DNA of 25,024 nt from Clostridia bacterium (GCA_028704215.1 JAQVLJ010000002.1:1-25024), one strand, 5' to 3'; positions 12,385 through 20,440 are shown, numbered from the stretch's first letter. Translations and numbers: made by a program. Notes: a model not told the origin generated them from the sequence alone.

Positions 12385-13548
12385 ATGAGAAAAACTTTTA
12401 AGATTTGTCATCAACCTACGGATAATGATTTAAGAGAAATGATTACATTAGATAAAAAGGTTTTTAACGCAAGTGATTGTATGTCTTATGATAAGGTTAA
12501 AACTTTTTATCAGTTAAATCCAGAAATATATACGGTTATTAAATTTAATGATAAAGTAATTGGATATATCAATTTTACCGGAATAACAAAAGAGTGCTAT
12601 TTTTCATTTTGCAATGGAAATAATAAAGACTATTTATTGTCAATCAAAGATATTGCACCATTTATTCAGGGCGAAAATTATGGTATTATCACTTCTATTG
12701 TCTTAGAAAAAGATTTTAGAGATGGAAAAGCAATAAAGCTACTTTCTAATGCTTTTAAGCATAAAATTAAGATTTTGGAGAAAAGTGGTAAGTATTTCTT
12801 TGGCTTAGTTTGTGATTGTGTAAGTATTGATGGAATTAAGTATGTCATTAATAATTTTAATGGAAAGTATTTATGCAATTCGGATTATTGTGGGAAAATT
12901 TACAAGTGTGATTTTAATAAAAACACACGCAAATTACCAAAAATAAAATTAGAAACATTAAGCAAAAGAAATTTAAGAACAGCAAGCAAAATTCAATACA
13001 ATATATTTAACGAATCAAAAAGTATAGGATACTCTGATTATAAACTTGAAGTATCAAAGACTAAGACAAATAAAAAAGATTTACCATTGGATTTTTTGAT
13101 TAAATATAGAGGTAAAGCAGTTGGTGTTATAGGGTTGTTTAATTATGAAAACAATTCAAATGATATTTGGTTAAACTGGTTTGGTGTTTTGCCTCAATAT
13201 CGAAACAAGGGAATTGGAACAAACGCGCTACTTTCAATAATAGCGATAGCGCGAAAATATAATAAATCTAATTTTAGATTATTTACTTATGGGATTTGGA
13301 ATTCTTTGGCACGAAATATTTATAATAAAACAATGCAAATAAAAGAAAATTATACAAATGAAAACGATAAATATGCTTTATCAATATATGGTAAAGTAAA
13401 TACTTATGGTTGTTCACTTAAAGATAAAGTTTGTACAAAATGGAATAATAAATATTTAAATTTAAATGAAGAGGTCGCTTTATCTGATAATAGCATGAAA
13501 GATTTAATAAACGATTTGTTAATAAAGAAACATATAAAACTGAATTAG
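12385..13548 (+). CDS. Tandem-domain GNAT family protein (387 aa)
   Basis: Predicted N-acetyltransferase with two GNAT modules. The N-terminal half (about 1-170) has the fold-like segments V-I-G-Y-I-N-F and I-I-T-S-I-V-L-E-K-D-F-R-D-G-K-A, but its acetyl-CoA loop is degenerate. The C-terminal half (about 190-345) has a good motif A, W-L-N-W-F-G-V-L-P-Q-Y-R-N-K-G-I-G-T-N-A, followed by the expected helix, so it is the likely catalytic domain. The ribosome binding site is AAAGGA. Leu is encoded mostly by TTA, whereas several neighbours lean more on TTG, and the gene is unusually AT-rich, which hints at separate origin. It sits alone, ended by a terminator at 13577-13611. Substrate unknown. Confidence 0.8.
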   Translation: MRKTFKICHQPTDNDLREMITLDKKVFNASDCMSYDKVKTFYQLNPEIYTVIKFNDKVIGYINFTGITKECYFSFCNGNNKDYLLSIKDIAPFIQGENYGIITSIVLEKDFRDGKAIKLLSNAFKHKIKILEKSGKYFFGLVCDCVSIDGIKYVINNFNGKYLCNSDYCGKIYKCDFNKNTRKLPKIKLETLSKRNLRTASKIQYNIFNESKSIGYSDYKLEVSKTKTNKKDLPLDFLIKYRGKAVGVIGLFNYENNSNDIWLNWFGVLPQYRNKGIGTNALLSIIAIARKYNKSNFRLFTYGIWNSLARNIYNKTMQIKENYTNENDKYALSIYGKVNTYGCSLKDKVCTKWNNKYLNLNEEVALSDNSMKDLINDLLIKKHIKLN

Positions 13549-13576
13549 AGGTGTAAACTATTAAAGATTTGGCAAT

Positions 13577-13611
13577 AAAAAAGACTAAGTTACAATAACT
13601 TAGTCTTTTTT
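13577..13611. terminator. Terminator after the tandem GNAT gene (possibly bidirectional)
   Basis: AAAAAAGACTAAGTTA (13577-13592) pairs perfectly with TAACTTAGTCTTTTTT (13596-13611) around a 3-nt loop. A and T tracts on both sides allow use in either direction, which would also serve the minus-strand remnant. Confidence 0.88.
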
Positions 13612-13622
13612 GTAAATAAGGA

Positions 13623-13763
13623 TTAAACAATTTTTTCAGTAATTTCACATTTAGTTTTCGCTTCAAGTTTTGACCTAAATTTCGATAAAAGTGCCTGTGC
13701 ATTTTTTAGTTTTAATCGCGATAGTTTCCACATATCGTCTTGTATTCTAGGATATTTAGTTAA
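13623..13763 (-). pseudogene. C-terminal remnant of an unidentified gene, cut at a displaced tRNA fragment
   Basis: On the minus strand an open frame ends at 13623 and encodes a basic, helical stretch including K-L-S-R-L-K-L-K-N-A-Q-A-L-L-S-K-F and ending C-E-I-T-E-K-I-V. It looks like real protein sequence with the local codon use. Followed upstream, it runs straight into the displaced tRNA-Leu 3' fragment (13763-13793) and GC-richer DNA, with no ribosome binding site. The most economical reading is the surviving 3' end of a gene whose front was lost when the fragment came to lie there. I cannot name the family. Confidence 0.4.
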
Positions 13764-13793
13764 GCATTTTTTTGGTGCGGATGGTGGGACTTG
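13763..13793 (-). repeat. Displaced 3' fragment of tRNA-Leu(CAG)
   Basis: A copy of 13949-13978 apart from one extra T in a T run. On the minus strand it starts at C56 of the T-loop, runs through the acceptor strand and CCA and continues about 10 nt past the tRNA end. No other tRNA part is present. Confidence 0.85.
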
Positions 13794-13824
13794 CTCCGCT
13801 CGAATGTTTCTCGCTATCACGCCT

Positions 13825-13878
13825 GGGTTTTTGAACAACGCTGATGTGTTGTTCATTTGCTAACGCAAAACCAAACCC
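13825..13878. other. Branched-hairpin segment between the tRNA-Leu(CAG) repeats
   Basis: Outer arms GGGTTT (13825-13830) and AAACCC (13873-13878) enclose two hairpins: GAACAAC/GTTGTTC (13833-13839 and 13848-13854) and TTTGC/GCAAA (13856-13860 and 13865-13869). The whole 13794-13930 stretch is clearly richer in G and C than its surroundings. No gene is recognisable in it. Confidence 0.5.
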
Positions 13879-13948
13879 GTTCAAGCCCACATTGTTACGC
13901 AATTATTCGCTTTGCTCATATACCACACAAAAAAAATACTAATATTGT

Positions 13949-13978
13949 AGCATTTTTTGGTGCGGATGGTGGGACTTG
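13949..13978 (-). repeat. Direct repeat copy at the tRNA-Leu(CAG) 3' end
   Basis: This segment covers the tRNA 3' end from C56 of the T-loop (13978) through CCA and about 10 nt beyond. It matches 13763-13793, 185 bp away. Confidence 0.85.
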
Positions 13979-14039
13979 AACCCACACGGTTGCCCACACG
14001 TACCTGAAACGTGCGCGTCTGCCATTTCGCCACATCCGC
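13958..14039 (-). tRNA. tRNA-Leu (anticodon CAG), CCA encoded
   Basis: 82 nt on the minus strand. Acceptor GCGGATG pairs with CATCCGC. Stem CACGT/ACGTG encloses loop TTCAGGT with CAG. A long variable arm precedes the T-arm GTGGG-TTCAAGT-CCCAC, and discriminator A plus CCA are encoded. It has its own promoter at 14048-14076. Confidence 0.95.
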
Positions 14040-14047
14040 ATAAAAGT

Positions 14048-14076
14048 ATTATGATATATATTGTTTTTTTTGTCAA
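14048..14076 (-). promoter_or_regulatory. Promoter of tRNA-Leu(CAG)
   Basis: On the minus strand, perfect TTGACA (14076-14071), 17-nt spacer, CATAAT (14053-14048), 8 nt before the tRNA. Confidence 0.75.
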
Positions 14077-14117
14077 CAATTAGTTTGTTGCATTATATTA
14101 CATTAAACACTGTTGTG

Positions 14118-14146
14118 TTGACTAATTACTTTATTATTAGTATAAT
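14118..14146 (+). promoter_or_regulatory. Promoter of the 807-aa coiled-coil protein gene
   Basis: TTGACT (14118-14123), 17-nt spacer, perfect TATAAT (14141-14146), followed by AAAGGATG and the ATG at 14172. This supports the start at 14172 over upstream in-frame codons that overlap the promoter. Confidence 0.85.
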
Positions 14147-14171
14147 AAATTGTACAGAAAGGATGTTTTAT

Positions 14172-16595
14172 ATGGGATTTTTTCAAAAAATTAAAAATAA
14201 ATCTATAGAATCAAAAAAATTCAAAAGTTTTTTGCAAAAAAGTAATGATATTGTTGACTTAAAATTCATAAGTGAAAAACACAACCCAAATATTCAAAAT
14301 AACAATACAAAACGATTGATGCGTTTTTCTGATTTGCTAAACATTGACTATGAAAGGTCAGTTTCTGCACCTGGATTAATCAAAAAATATATAAAACAAA
14401 TATACAAAATCTCAGAACATGAGGATATTTCTAACGATAATTTGATAAATGAATATAACAAATTGTATCCCATCGCACTGAGCCGACTTGTTGAGTGGAA
14501 TGCTGATTCGTTAAAAGTGCAAGGCGGAAAAAGAATGTTGTACTCAAGCAAAGAGGGTAGAGATATTGCGTTCACTATATTAACTCAACTTTTGTATGAT
14601 GGATTTTATTTTGAAAGAACTCAAAATAATTACAATGATGACCTTTTGGATCTTGCCATGAATAAATATGCAAAAAAAGTTTTGAAATTATTGCCACCTG
14701 AATACTGGTTGAAAGCAGAATTACAATTAAATGATTTTTTTCAATTTGACCAAAAGTTGGCAAAAAAAGTACAAAATAGTTTTTATGAGGCGCTTACACC
14801 TGAACAAGAAGCGATGTACATAGAATATTTGTTAAAAAATAAAGCTGAATTATCTCCCATGCTTGCTCTTTCACAAAAACAAAACAAAAAAAATGCTATA
14901 ATTGAAAATTTGAGTCTTACAAAATATGATTTGGAAAAAATGGAAGAAATAAGGTTACATATACAACTAAAACAAAACAATAATTTGATTTTAAAAACAA
15001 AAAATGAAAATGAAGTTTTGAATAAAAAACTATTGAATGCAAAAGTAACTAAAAAGCAAGAATATTATCACACCATTAACGAAAATAATGATTTAATAGC
15101 CATGCTGAATATAAAAAACGAAAAAATTAATAAAAAACTAAATGTTTTGAATGAAAGTATTGTTTTGAAAATAAACAGACAAAAGATAGAATTTGATTGC
15201 TCGTTAACTGACTATATCGTGTCAAAATATGCATGCGAAAAGTTGAACAATAAAGATAGAAACATAATTGATGTTGATTTTACGATAAATAAGCTTTGGG
15301 AACAAAGTTATGAGTCTGTAATTTATCCAAAGATTGCCGATTTTAGCTACAGGTCAGGAAGACCGCTTGATGTTAGAAAAGACAAATTGATTATAGAACA
15401 AAGCATGAGCAATGCATTATACAAATTGACTTGTGAGTTGCAAGGCGTACAAGGTTATGAGAGTAATTTGGATGTTTTGACAAAAAAGTATAGTAGATTG
15501 TATAAAAAAGCTGACAACGATATTACACGTACTAAATGTTTTTTTTCAAATTATTACAAAAATTTGACTCAATTAGCCGAAAAACAAAAAAAAATAGAAA
15601 ATATTACTTCTACTACTAATAAAAAAATGAATGACTTTTTGGCAACAAAAAGCGAAAAAGAAGTGTCAAGTATTTTTTCAAAATTACAAACTAAAATAAA
15701 GAACACGAAAAGTCAAAGAGATATTCTTAATGAAGATTTGAGAAAAATAAATCGTGATTTTTACAATATTGAAATGGAATCTCAGATAACTTCATCTAAT
15801 AAAATAACAAAAAAGATATTAAACACCCTTAACGAAAAAACAAATATGATTAATAGAGAGGGCAGCATTTTTGACATTATAAGAACGTATGAATCAGTAA
15901 AAGATAATGTAGAATTTGAAAGCATTGCAAAAGAACTGAAAAATCTTGCGATTAAAAAAATTAAAGTGTTTCAACCAAAAGATTATGCAACAACTCATTT
16001 TTATACTGATAATGAGAAAAGGGAATTGTTTGCGGAAAGAAATAAGTTTACACATGTAACTGATAGAGTAATAAAAAACGAATATGTATTTTGTACTGCC
16101 TTAGGAAAAGAAAATAAAATGCGATTTGATAGGGCACAGGCAGTAAAATTTGTTTTGGACAATTGCAATATGAAAGATTGTATAGAATTTAGTAAAAATA
16201 TAACAGAAATTCCAGCATATTTGTTGCTCTCAAAGATTGGTGATGCCAAAGACAATGAGCTATATGAAGTATATATGCAACAAAAAGTGTTTATTTATGA
16301 CCATATTAAAGAAATATTAGGCAAAGCAACCTATGAGAATGAAGATAAAAAGAAAATTTATAAAGATTTTTTTGCAGACTATGACAAAATGCTTGATGCC
16401 TTTCAAGCTCCGCCTCTAAGACAGATTTATCATATATTAAAAGACGTAAACAATAACAAAAAGTCTATTAATAAATATGCTGAAAAATATCGAATAGGTC
16501 AACGTTTTGACAATTGGGAGAGTGCTGACCTTTGTATAGCAAAAAAATTAGTAAAAGAAGAATTATTCATACAAAATCAAAATAATACAAAATAA
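14172..16595 (+). CDS. Large coiled-coil cytoplasmic protein of unknown function (807 aa)
   Basis: I do not recognise a family. The start at ATG 14172 fits an AAAGGATG ribosome binding site and a near-consensus promoter. No signal peptide or membrane helix is seen, so it should be cytoplasmic. The N-terminal third contains globular segments, including W-N-A-D-S-L-K-V-Q-G-G-K-R and L-P-P-E-Y-W-L-K-A. Residues about 260-350 and 430-580 are rich in Lys, Glu, Asn and Leu with heptad-like spacing, which suggests two long coiled coils. The C-terminal 200 residues again look globular. The high Asn and Lys content matches the AT-rich genome. It stands alone before the lemA promoter. A structural or scaffolding role is possible, but that is guesswork. 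Confidence 0.8.
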   Translation: MGFFQKIKNKSIESKKFKSFLQKSNDIVDLKFISEKHNPNIQNNNTKRLMRFSDLLNIDYERSVSAPGLIKKYIKQIYKISEHEDISNDNLINEYNKLYPIALSRLVEWNADSLKVQGGKRMLYSSKEGRDIAFTILTQLLYDGFYFERTQNNYNDDLLDLAMNKYAKKVLKLLPPEYWLKAELQLNDFFQFDQKLAKKVQNSFYEALTPEQEAMYIEYLLKNKAELSPMLALSQKQNKKNAIIENLSLTKYDLEKMEEIRLHIQLKQNNNLILKTKNENEVLNKKLLNAKVTKKQEYYHTINENNDLIAMLNIKNEKINKKLNVLNESIVLKINRQKIEFDCSLTDYIVSKYACEKLNNKDRNIIDVDFTINKLWEQSYESVIYPKIADFSYRSGRPLDVRKDKLIIEQSMSNALYKLTCELQGVQGYESNLDVLTKKYSRLYKKADNDITRTKCFFSNYYKNLTQLAEKQKKIENITSTTNKKMNDFLATKSEKEVSSIFSKLQTKIKNTKSQRDILNEDLRKINRDFYNIEMESQITSSNKITKKILNTLNEKTNMINREGSIFDIIRTYESVKDNVEFESIAKELKNLAIKKIKVFQPKDYATTHFYTDNEKRELFAERNKFTHVTDRVIKNEYVFCTALGKENKMRFDRAQAVKFVLDNCNMKDCIEFSKNITEIPAYLLLSKIGDAKDNELYEVYMQQKVFIYDHIKEILGKATYENEDKKKIYKDFFADYDKMLDAFQAPPLRQIYHILKDVNNNKKSINKYAEKYRIGQRFDNWESADLCIAKKLVKEELFIQNQNNTK

Positions 16596-16606
16596 ATTAA
16601 AATCAT

Positions 16607-16635
16607 TTGCAATTTGTCTTCCATTTTTTTATACT
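16607..16635 (+). promoter_or_regulatory. Promoter of the lemA operon
   Basis: TTGCAA (16607-16612), 17-nt spacer, TATACT (16630-16635), then the AGGAGG ribosome binding site and ATG at 16658. Confidence 0.72.
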
Positions 16636-16657
16636 ATTTTATAGGAGGATATATATT

Positions 16658-17221
16658 ATGGTAGGAACAATTATTTTGTATGTGGTTTTGGGCTTAGTTT
16701 TATTACTAGTTATATGGTTTATTGCCACTTACAACATGTTTATTCGTTTGAAAAACGGGGTTGAAGAATCATTTTCAACTATGGATGTTTATCTCAAAAA
16801 GCGTTTTGATTTGATACCTAACTACGTGGAGACTGTAAAAGGTTATGCAAAGCACGAGAGTGAAACTTTGACAAAAGTAATTGAGGCTCGTAACATGACT
16901 GGCAAAGCCAGTACAACAGAAGAAAAAATTAAATATGAAGGTCAAGTTTCTGAAATGGTTCGCAACTTGATGGTTGTTGTAGAGCAGTACCCAGATTTGA
17001 AAGCAAATACAAACTTCTTGGCACTACAAGAACAATTAAATTCTTTGGAAGGCGAAATTGCAAATGCTAGAAAGTATTACAATGCTCTAGTGAAAGAATT
17101 TAATATTAAGGTAGAGACTTTCCCTAGCAATTTGATTGCAAAATTGTTGAAGTTTCAAAAGAAAGCACTGTTTGTTGTAGATGATGCTACTGAACGCAAA
17201 AATGTAAAAGTTGAGTTTTAA
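16658..17221 (+). CDS. lemA: LemA family protein
   Basis: Membrane-anchored protein of the LemA family, found widely in bacteria and of uncertain role. The ATG at 16658 has a perfect AGGAGG ribosome binding site; the frame further upstream lies in the promoter. The protein has 187 residues, the usual length. One N-terminal membrane helix (about 4-24) leads into the diagnostic stretch Y-N-x-x-x-x-L-K-N-G-V-E-E-S-F-S-x-M-D-V-Y-L and R-F-D-L-I-P-N-Y-V-E-T-V-K-G-Y-A-K-H-E. Helical hairpins and the closing A-R-K-Y-Y-N motif follow, where family members have A-R-x-x-Y-N. It is first in an operon: the DUF2207 gene starts 2 nt after the stop, a known LemA partner. Confidence 0.94.
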   Translation: MVGTIILYVVLGLVLLLVIWFIATYNMFIRLKNGVEESFSTMDVYLKKRFDLIPNYVETVKGYAKHESETLTKVIEARNMTGKASTTEEKIKYEGQVSEMVRNLMVVVEQYPDLKANTNFLALQEQLNSLEGEIANARKYYNALVKEFNIKVETFPSNLIAKLLKFQKKALFVVDDATERKNVKVEF

Positions 17222-17223
17222 TA

Positions 17224-19155
17224 ATGCGTAAAGCACTCTTTTCTATATCTTTTGGCATTTTATCTTTTGTATTAATTTTTGTTGCTACCGTATTTTTGGT
17301 ATCAACAAATTTTTCTAATTCTATAGTAGAAAACGAAAATTATCGTTATGAGTCAGCAAAAATTGATATGGTTGTCAATGAAGACAATAGTTTTTTGATA
17401 ACTGAAGAATTGCGCGTAAGTTATGATGCGGGTAGTTTTATGCACGGTATAATACGTTCAATTCCAAAAAATGCGCTTGTTAAGGGCTACAAATATGGTT
17501 TGTCTATTAGCGATTTTGAAGTACTTACTGGGAACTATTCATCTGTTGTACATACTGCCAGCGAACTTCAAGTTAAGTTTGGAAATGAAAACATTTTTGT
17601 TGACGGTAATACGATGACTTACAAGTATTCTTATAATGTGGACATTGGTTATGATAGAAGTGACATTGATGATGTTTTCTATTGGAATCTTTGGGGAACA
17701 GATTTTGATGCAAAATTGAAAAAGTTAGAATTCTCGATCGATTTTCCGACAAGCATCGGAAATGTTGAGAACATAAAATTTTATGCTGGAAGTTTGGGTA
17801 GTAGTGAGCAGCTTTTACATTCTGATTTGAATTTGAACTACAATACCACCACTAACGTTTTGACTGGAATGTATGATGAAGATTTGCCATTTGAAAATGG
17901 ATTTACCATTAAGGTTGATTTGCAAAATGGATATTATTCATTGGCGACTGATCCGAACGTTATTGATAGCATTACCCCATATTTTGTAATAGGATTGCTA
18001 ATTCTTGCTTTTGTTCTAATATCGGTTCTTGTTTCAAAATCAAAATCACATCTGATTGTAAAGACTGTCGAAGTTAGTCCACCAGACGACATTGACCCTT
18101 GTGCATTTGTTCAAACTTTGTTTGCTGATATAAGATACAAAGATTTGTCCTCGCTTATATTGTATTGGGCAAATCAGGGTTATATAAAAATACACATTGA
18201 TGATCAAAAAAATGTTTTTGCAGAAAAAATTAAAAATATAAAAACAGATTCATCATATCAAAAGGACGTATTCAAAGCATTATTCAAATCTGAAAAAAAG
18301 GTCGACTTGTCTACGGTTGGCGATAGTTTGGGTTCGACAATATATTATGCTCAAAAAGATGTGGTAAAAGCTATGGCTCCAAGATACGAAGGAAAATCAG
18401 TTGCAAAATTGTTTTTGTATTCGTTATTGTCACTTTTACCGTTTGTTACGATTTTTGTGTATTATTCGAACGTATATAATACTTTTTACTTTTTAGGTGA
18501 ATACACTGTTGCATTGTGTACAAGCATAGGTGCGATTATTATTTCACTTATAAATATTTTGTACGCAAAAGCAAATACAAAAATAGGTGATATCTCAAAA
18601 TACATTTTGCTTGGGCTAGCTCTTTTGGTGTATGGATTTACTTTCGTCAAGATATTTGATGCCACATTTGATACAATGGCTGTCGCAATTTTGGTGGGGA
18701 TAGTAACACCATTTATGCTTTATTTAAGTAGTAAAGTATTCAGTTTTAGTGAACAAACAAGCAAAAGAATGGGCAAGTGTTTAGGATTTAAAGACTACAT
18801 ATACAAGGTCGAATACGACAAAATGAAAATGTTAGTAGATGAAAACCCAAAATATTTTTACGATATATTACCTTACGTTTATGTGTTAGGATATTCAAAT
18901 AAGTTTTTGCAAAAATTTGAAAATATAGTAGTACCATTGCCTGAATGGTATGAAGGAACAAACAAAGATTTTGTTACACCATATTTTGTCGCTACTATGC
19001 TATTCAATACTACAAACGTGTTAAATCAAAATATTTTAAATAGTCAACAATTCAAATCGCTTACACAATCATCAAGCCGAGTTGGCGGTGGCGGCTTTGG
19101 CGGTGGTGGCTCTGTAGGTGGCGGCTTCGGCGGAGGAGGCGGAAGAGGATGGTAA
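17224..19155 (+). CDS. DUF2207 membrane protein with glycine-rich C-terminus
   Basis: A 643-aa membrane protein of the DUF2207 family (YciQ-like), function unproven and often beside LemA. An N-terminal hydrophobic segment (about 5-28) acts as signal or anchor. An extracellular beta-rich domain follows (about 40-245), with the family pattern of I-T-E-E-L-R-V-S-Y and H-G-I-I-R-S-I-P. A membrane helix lies at about 250-270, then a cytoplasmic part and further membrane helices around 395-500. The tail (about 620-643) is almost only Gly with Phe and Ser, ending G-R-G-W, as in many members. The start has no separate strong ribosome binding site and lies 2 nt after lemA, so it is probably translated by coupling. 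Confidence 0.9.
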   Translation: MRKALFSISFGILSFVLIFVATVFLVSTNFSNSIVENENYRYESAKIDMVVNEDNSFLITEELRVSYDAGSFMHGIIRSIPKNALVKGYKYGLSISDFEVLTGNYSSVVHTASELQVKFGNENIFVDGNTMTYKYSYNVDIGYDRSDIDDVFYWNLWGTDFDAKLKKLEFSIDFPTSIGNVENIKFYAGSLGSSEQLLHSDLNLNYNTTTNVLTGMYDEDLPFENGFTIKVDLQNGYYSLATDPNVIDSITPYFVIGLLILAFVLISVLVSKSKSHLIVKTVEVSPPDDIDPCAFVQTLFADIRYKDLSSLILYWANQGYIKIHIDDQKNVFAEKIKNIKTDSSYQKDVFKALFKSEKKVDLSTVGDSLGSTIYYAQKDVVKAMAPRYEGKSVAKLFLYSLLSLLPFVTIFVYYSNVYNTFYFLGEYTVALCTSIGAIIISLINILYAKANTKIGDISKYILLGLALLVYGFTFVKIFDATFDTMAVAILVGIVTPFMLYLSSKVFSFSEQTSKRMGKCLGFKDYIYKVEYDKMKMLVDENPKYFYDILPYVYVLGYSNKFLQKFENIVVPLPEWYEGTNKDFVTPYFVATMLFNTTNVLNQNILNSQQFKSLTQSSSRVGGGGFGGGGSVGGGFGGGGGRGW

Positions 19156-19712
19156 AAAAGAATAATGAAGGTAATTGTACAATAAGATACGAAAAACGAT
19201 TTGCTTCATATCTTAAAAAAGATAATTTTGTCAAGTATATGTTTTTGGCTTTATTGTTAGTTGTAGTTGTTTTGACTTGTCTTTCACTATATGGAATTAA
19301 ACATTATTTGACAGTGATTAGTATGATTGATTGGATAATTTTTGTTATCATAGTTGCTAATGCATTAATAATGATGACTGCGTTGAGCATATTGTTGAGT
19401 AGAAATTATAGAATAATTAATGCTCTAAAAGATGAAGAATATTATGATGAAAAAACTATTAGAAATTCCAATTCAAATGACAAGTTTGTTAAGATATATA
19501 GAATCATTGTTTTTATAATGGCTATCACTTTTTCAATCGGAGCAGTTGTGTTTTTCGCATTGAAGTTTGAGTCATTTATGACTGGGACAGAAATATCGAT
19601 TATGCCAATGTTGATAATATTTTTAGCAGTTTCTAGTTGGATTAGTTTTTCAAATCTTTCTTACGAAAATTATTTGGAAAAAAATTTATTTGTAGATTAC
19701 GATGAAAATTAA
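19149..19712 (+). CDS. Four-helix membrane protein of unknown function, third gene of the LemA operon
   Basis: I do not recognise a family. The ATG overlaps the DUF2207 stop by 7 nt (ATGGTAA), so translation is coupled; the purine-rich GGAAGAGG just before it also serves as a ribosome binding site. The 187 residues show four hydrophobic segments (about 30-50, 57-82, 112-135 and 146-167) with a charged loop between the second and third and an acidic tail. It is likely to work with LemA and DUF2207 in the membrane. That is inferred only from the operon. Confidence 0.78.
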   Translation: MVKKNNEGNCTIRYEKRFASYLKKDNFVKYMFLALLLVVVVLTCLSLYGIKHYLTVISMIDWIIFVIIVANALIMMTALSILLSRNYRIINALKDEEYYDEKTIRNSNSNDKFVKIYRIIVFIMAITFSIGAVVFFALKFESFMTGTEISIMPMLIIFLAVSSWISFSNLSYENYLEKNLFVDYDEN

Positions 19713-19778
19713 ATTTAAAATAAAAAAAATTAAAAACAAATTAATATGAAAATATATAGAATTAAATATAAAAAAAAC

Positions 19779-19805
19779 AAAATAAGCAAATTTGCTTATT
19801 TTTTT
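19779..19805. terminator. Terminator after the LemA operon
   Basis: The palindrome AATAAGCAAA/TTTGCTTATT (19781-19800) is flanked by A and T runs. The centre AAATTT acts as loop, leaving a GC-containing stem. It could act for both strands, since a convergent gene ends at 19886. The remainder of 19713-19885 is plain AT-rich sequence. Confidence 0.78.
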
Positions 19806-19885
19806 AATAAAATCACAAAATATTTGATTAAAATGATTATTTATATAATTTTTCATAATATTTTAATTAATTAAATTAAATAATA

Positions 19886-20434
19886 TTAATCATCAATAAT
19901 TTTTCCATATATGGTTTCGTATACGTTTGCAGCCAACTCTCTCCATTTTTTGCAAGCAACAATAGCGTTGTGTCGAGTGTCAGTTTTTAATTTTAATTCA
20001 AAAATTGAGTCAGTGGTTAATGGTTCCAAAATTTTTAATTCAACAGAATATGAGCCATCCATATTTTTGTAATAACTACCAACGTACTCTTGACTACGTT
20101 TGAAATGCATTTTATTTTCTTTTGCAAACTGCGAAATGCTGTCTCTTAAACTAGCTGGTATTCTAGTAAAAAATTGAGATAAACAATCACGTCCGGCATA
20201 CGTAATATTGTATCGATTTTCGTTATTTGCAGTGTTGGGTTTGTAAATAAATTTTGCTTTAATAAGTTGATACATTAAGTCTTTGCAATCCATATAATTG
20301 ATCCAATTATTCTGACTAGAACAAATCTCCAAAATGGAATTTTCTGTTAGTGGAATTTCCATTTTGTCCAAAACATACATTATGATTAATTTGTTAACAG
20401 TATCATCTGGTTTGAATTGCATTTCTTTACTCAT
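19886..20434 (-). CDS. DUF4364 family protein (winged-helix-like)
   Basis: A 182-aa protein that matches the DUF4364 family of Firmicutes, generally taken as winged-helix regulators. The N-terminal half is the likely DNA-binding fold: N-K-L-I-I-M-Y-V-L-D-K-M-E-I-P-L-T (14-30), W-I-N-Y-M-D-C-K-D-L (44-53) and A-K-F-I-Y-K-P, then a wing Y-N-I-T-Y-A-G-R. The C-terminal half (about 95-182) is an alpha-beta segment, perhaps for dimerisation or ligand binding. The ATG has no ribosome binding site, and the -10 box of a near-consensus promoter ends 6 nt before it, so the mRNA is probably leaderless. It is divergent from the 20543 gene. Confidence 0.75.
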   Translation of the reverse strand: MSKEMQFKPDDTVNKLIIMYVLDKMEIPLTENSILEICSSQNNWINYMDCKDLMYQLIKAKFIYKPNTANNENRYNITYAGRDCLSQFFTRIPASLRDSISQFAKENKMHFKRSQEYVGSYYKNMDGSYSVELKILEPLTTDSIFELKLKTDTRHNAIVACKKWRELAANVYETIYGKIIDD

Positions 20435-20440
20435 ACATCT

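Noticed and set aside
8648..13978. A complete integrative element bounded by the two tRNA-Leu scars
   Set aside because: The two repeats derive from different tRNA genes with different sequence, and no integrase, excisionase or phage gene lies between them.
14061..14171. In-frame upstream extension of the coiled-coil gene
   Set aside because: It covers the promoter at 14118-14146; the ATG at 14172 has the ribosome binding site.
19080..19140. Glycine-codon GGCGG-rich stretch as a DNA repeat element
   Set aside because: It is the coding sequence for the glycine-rich tail typical of DUF2207 proteins.
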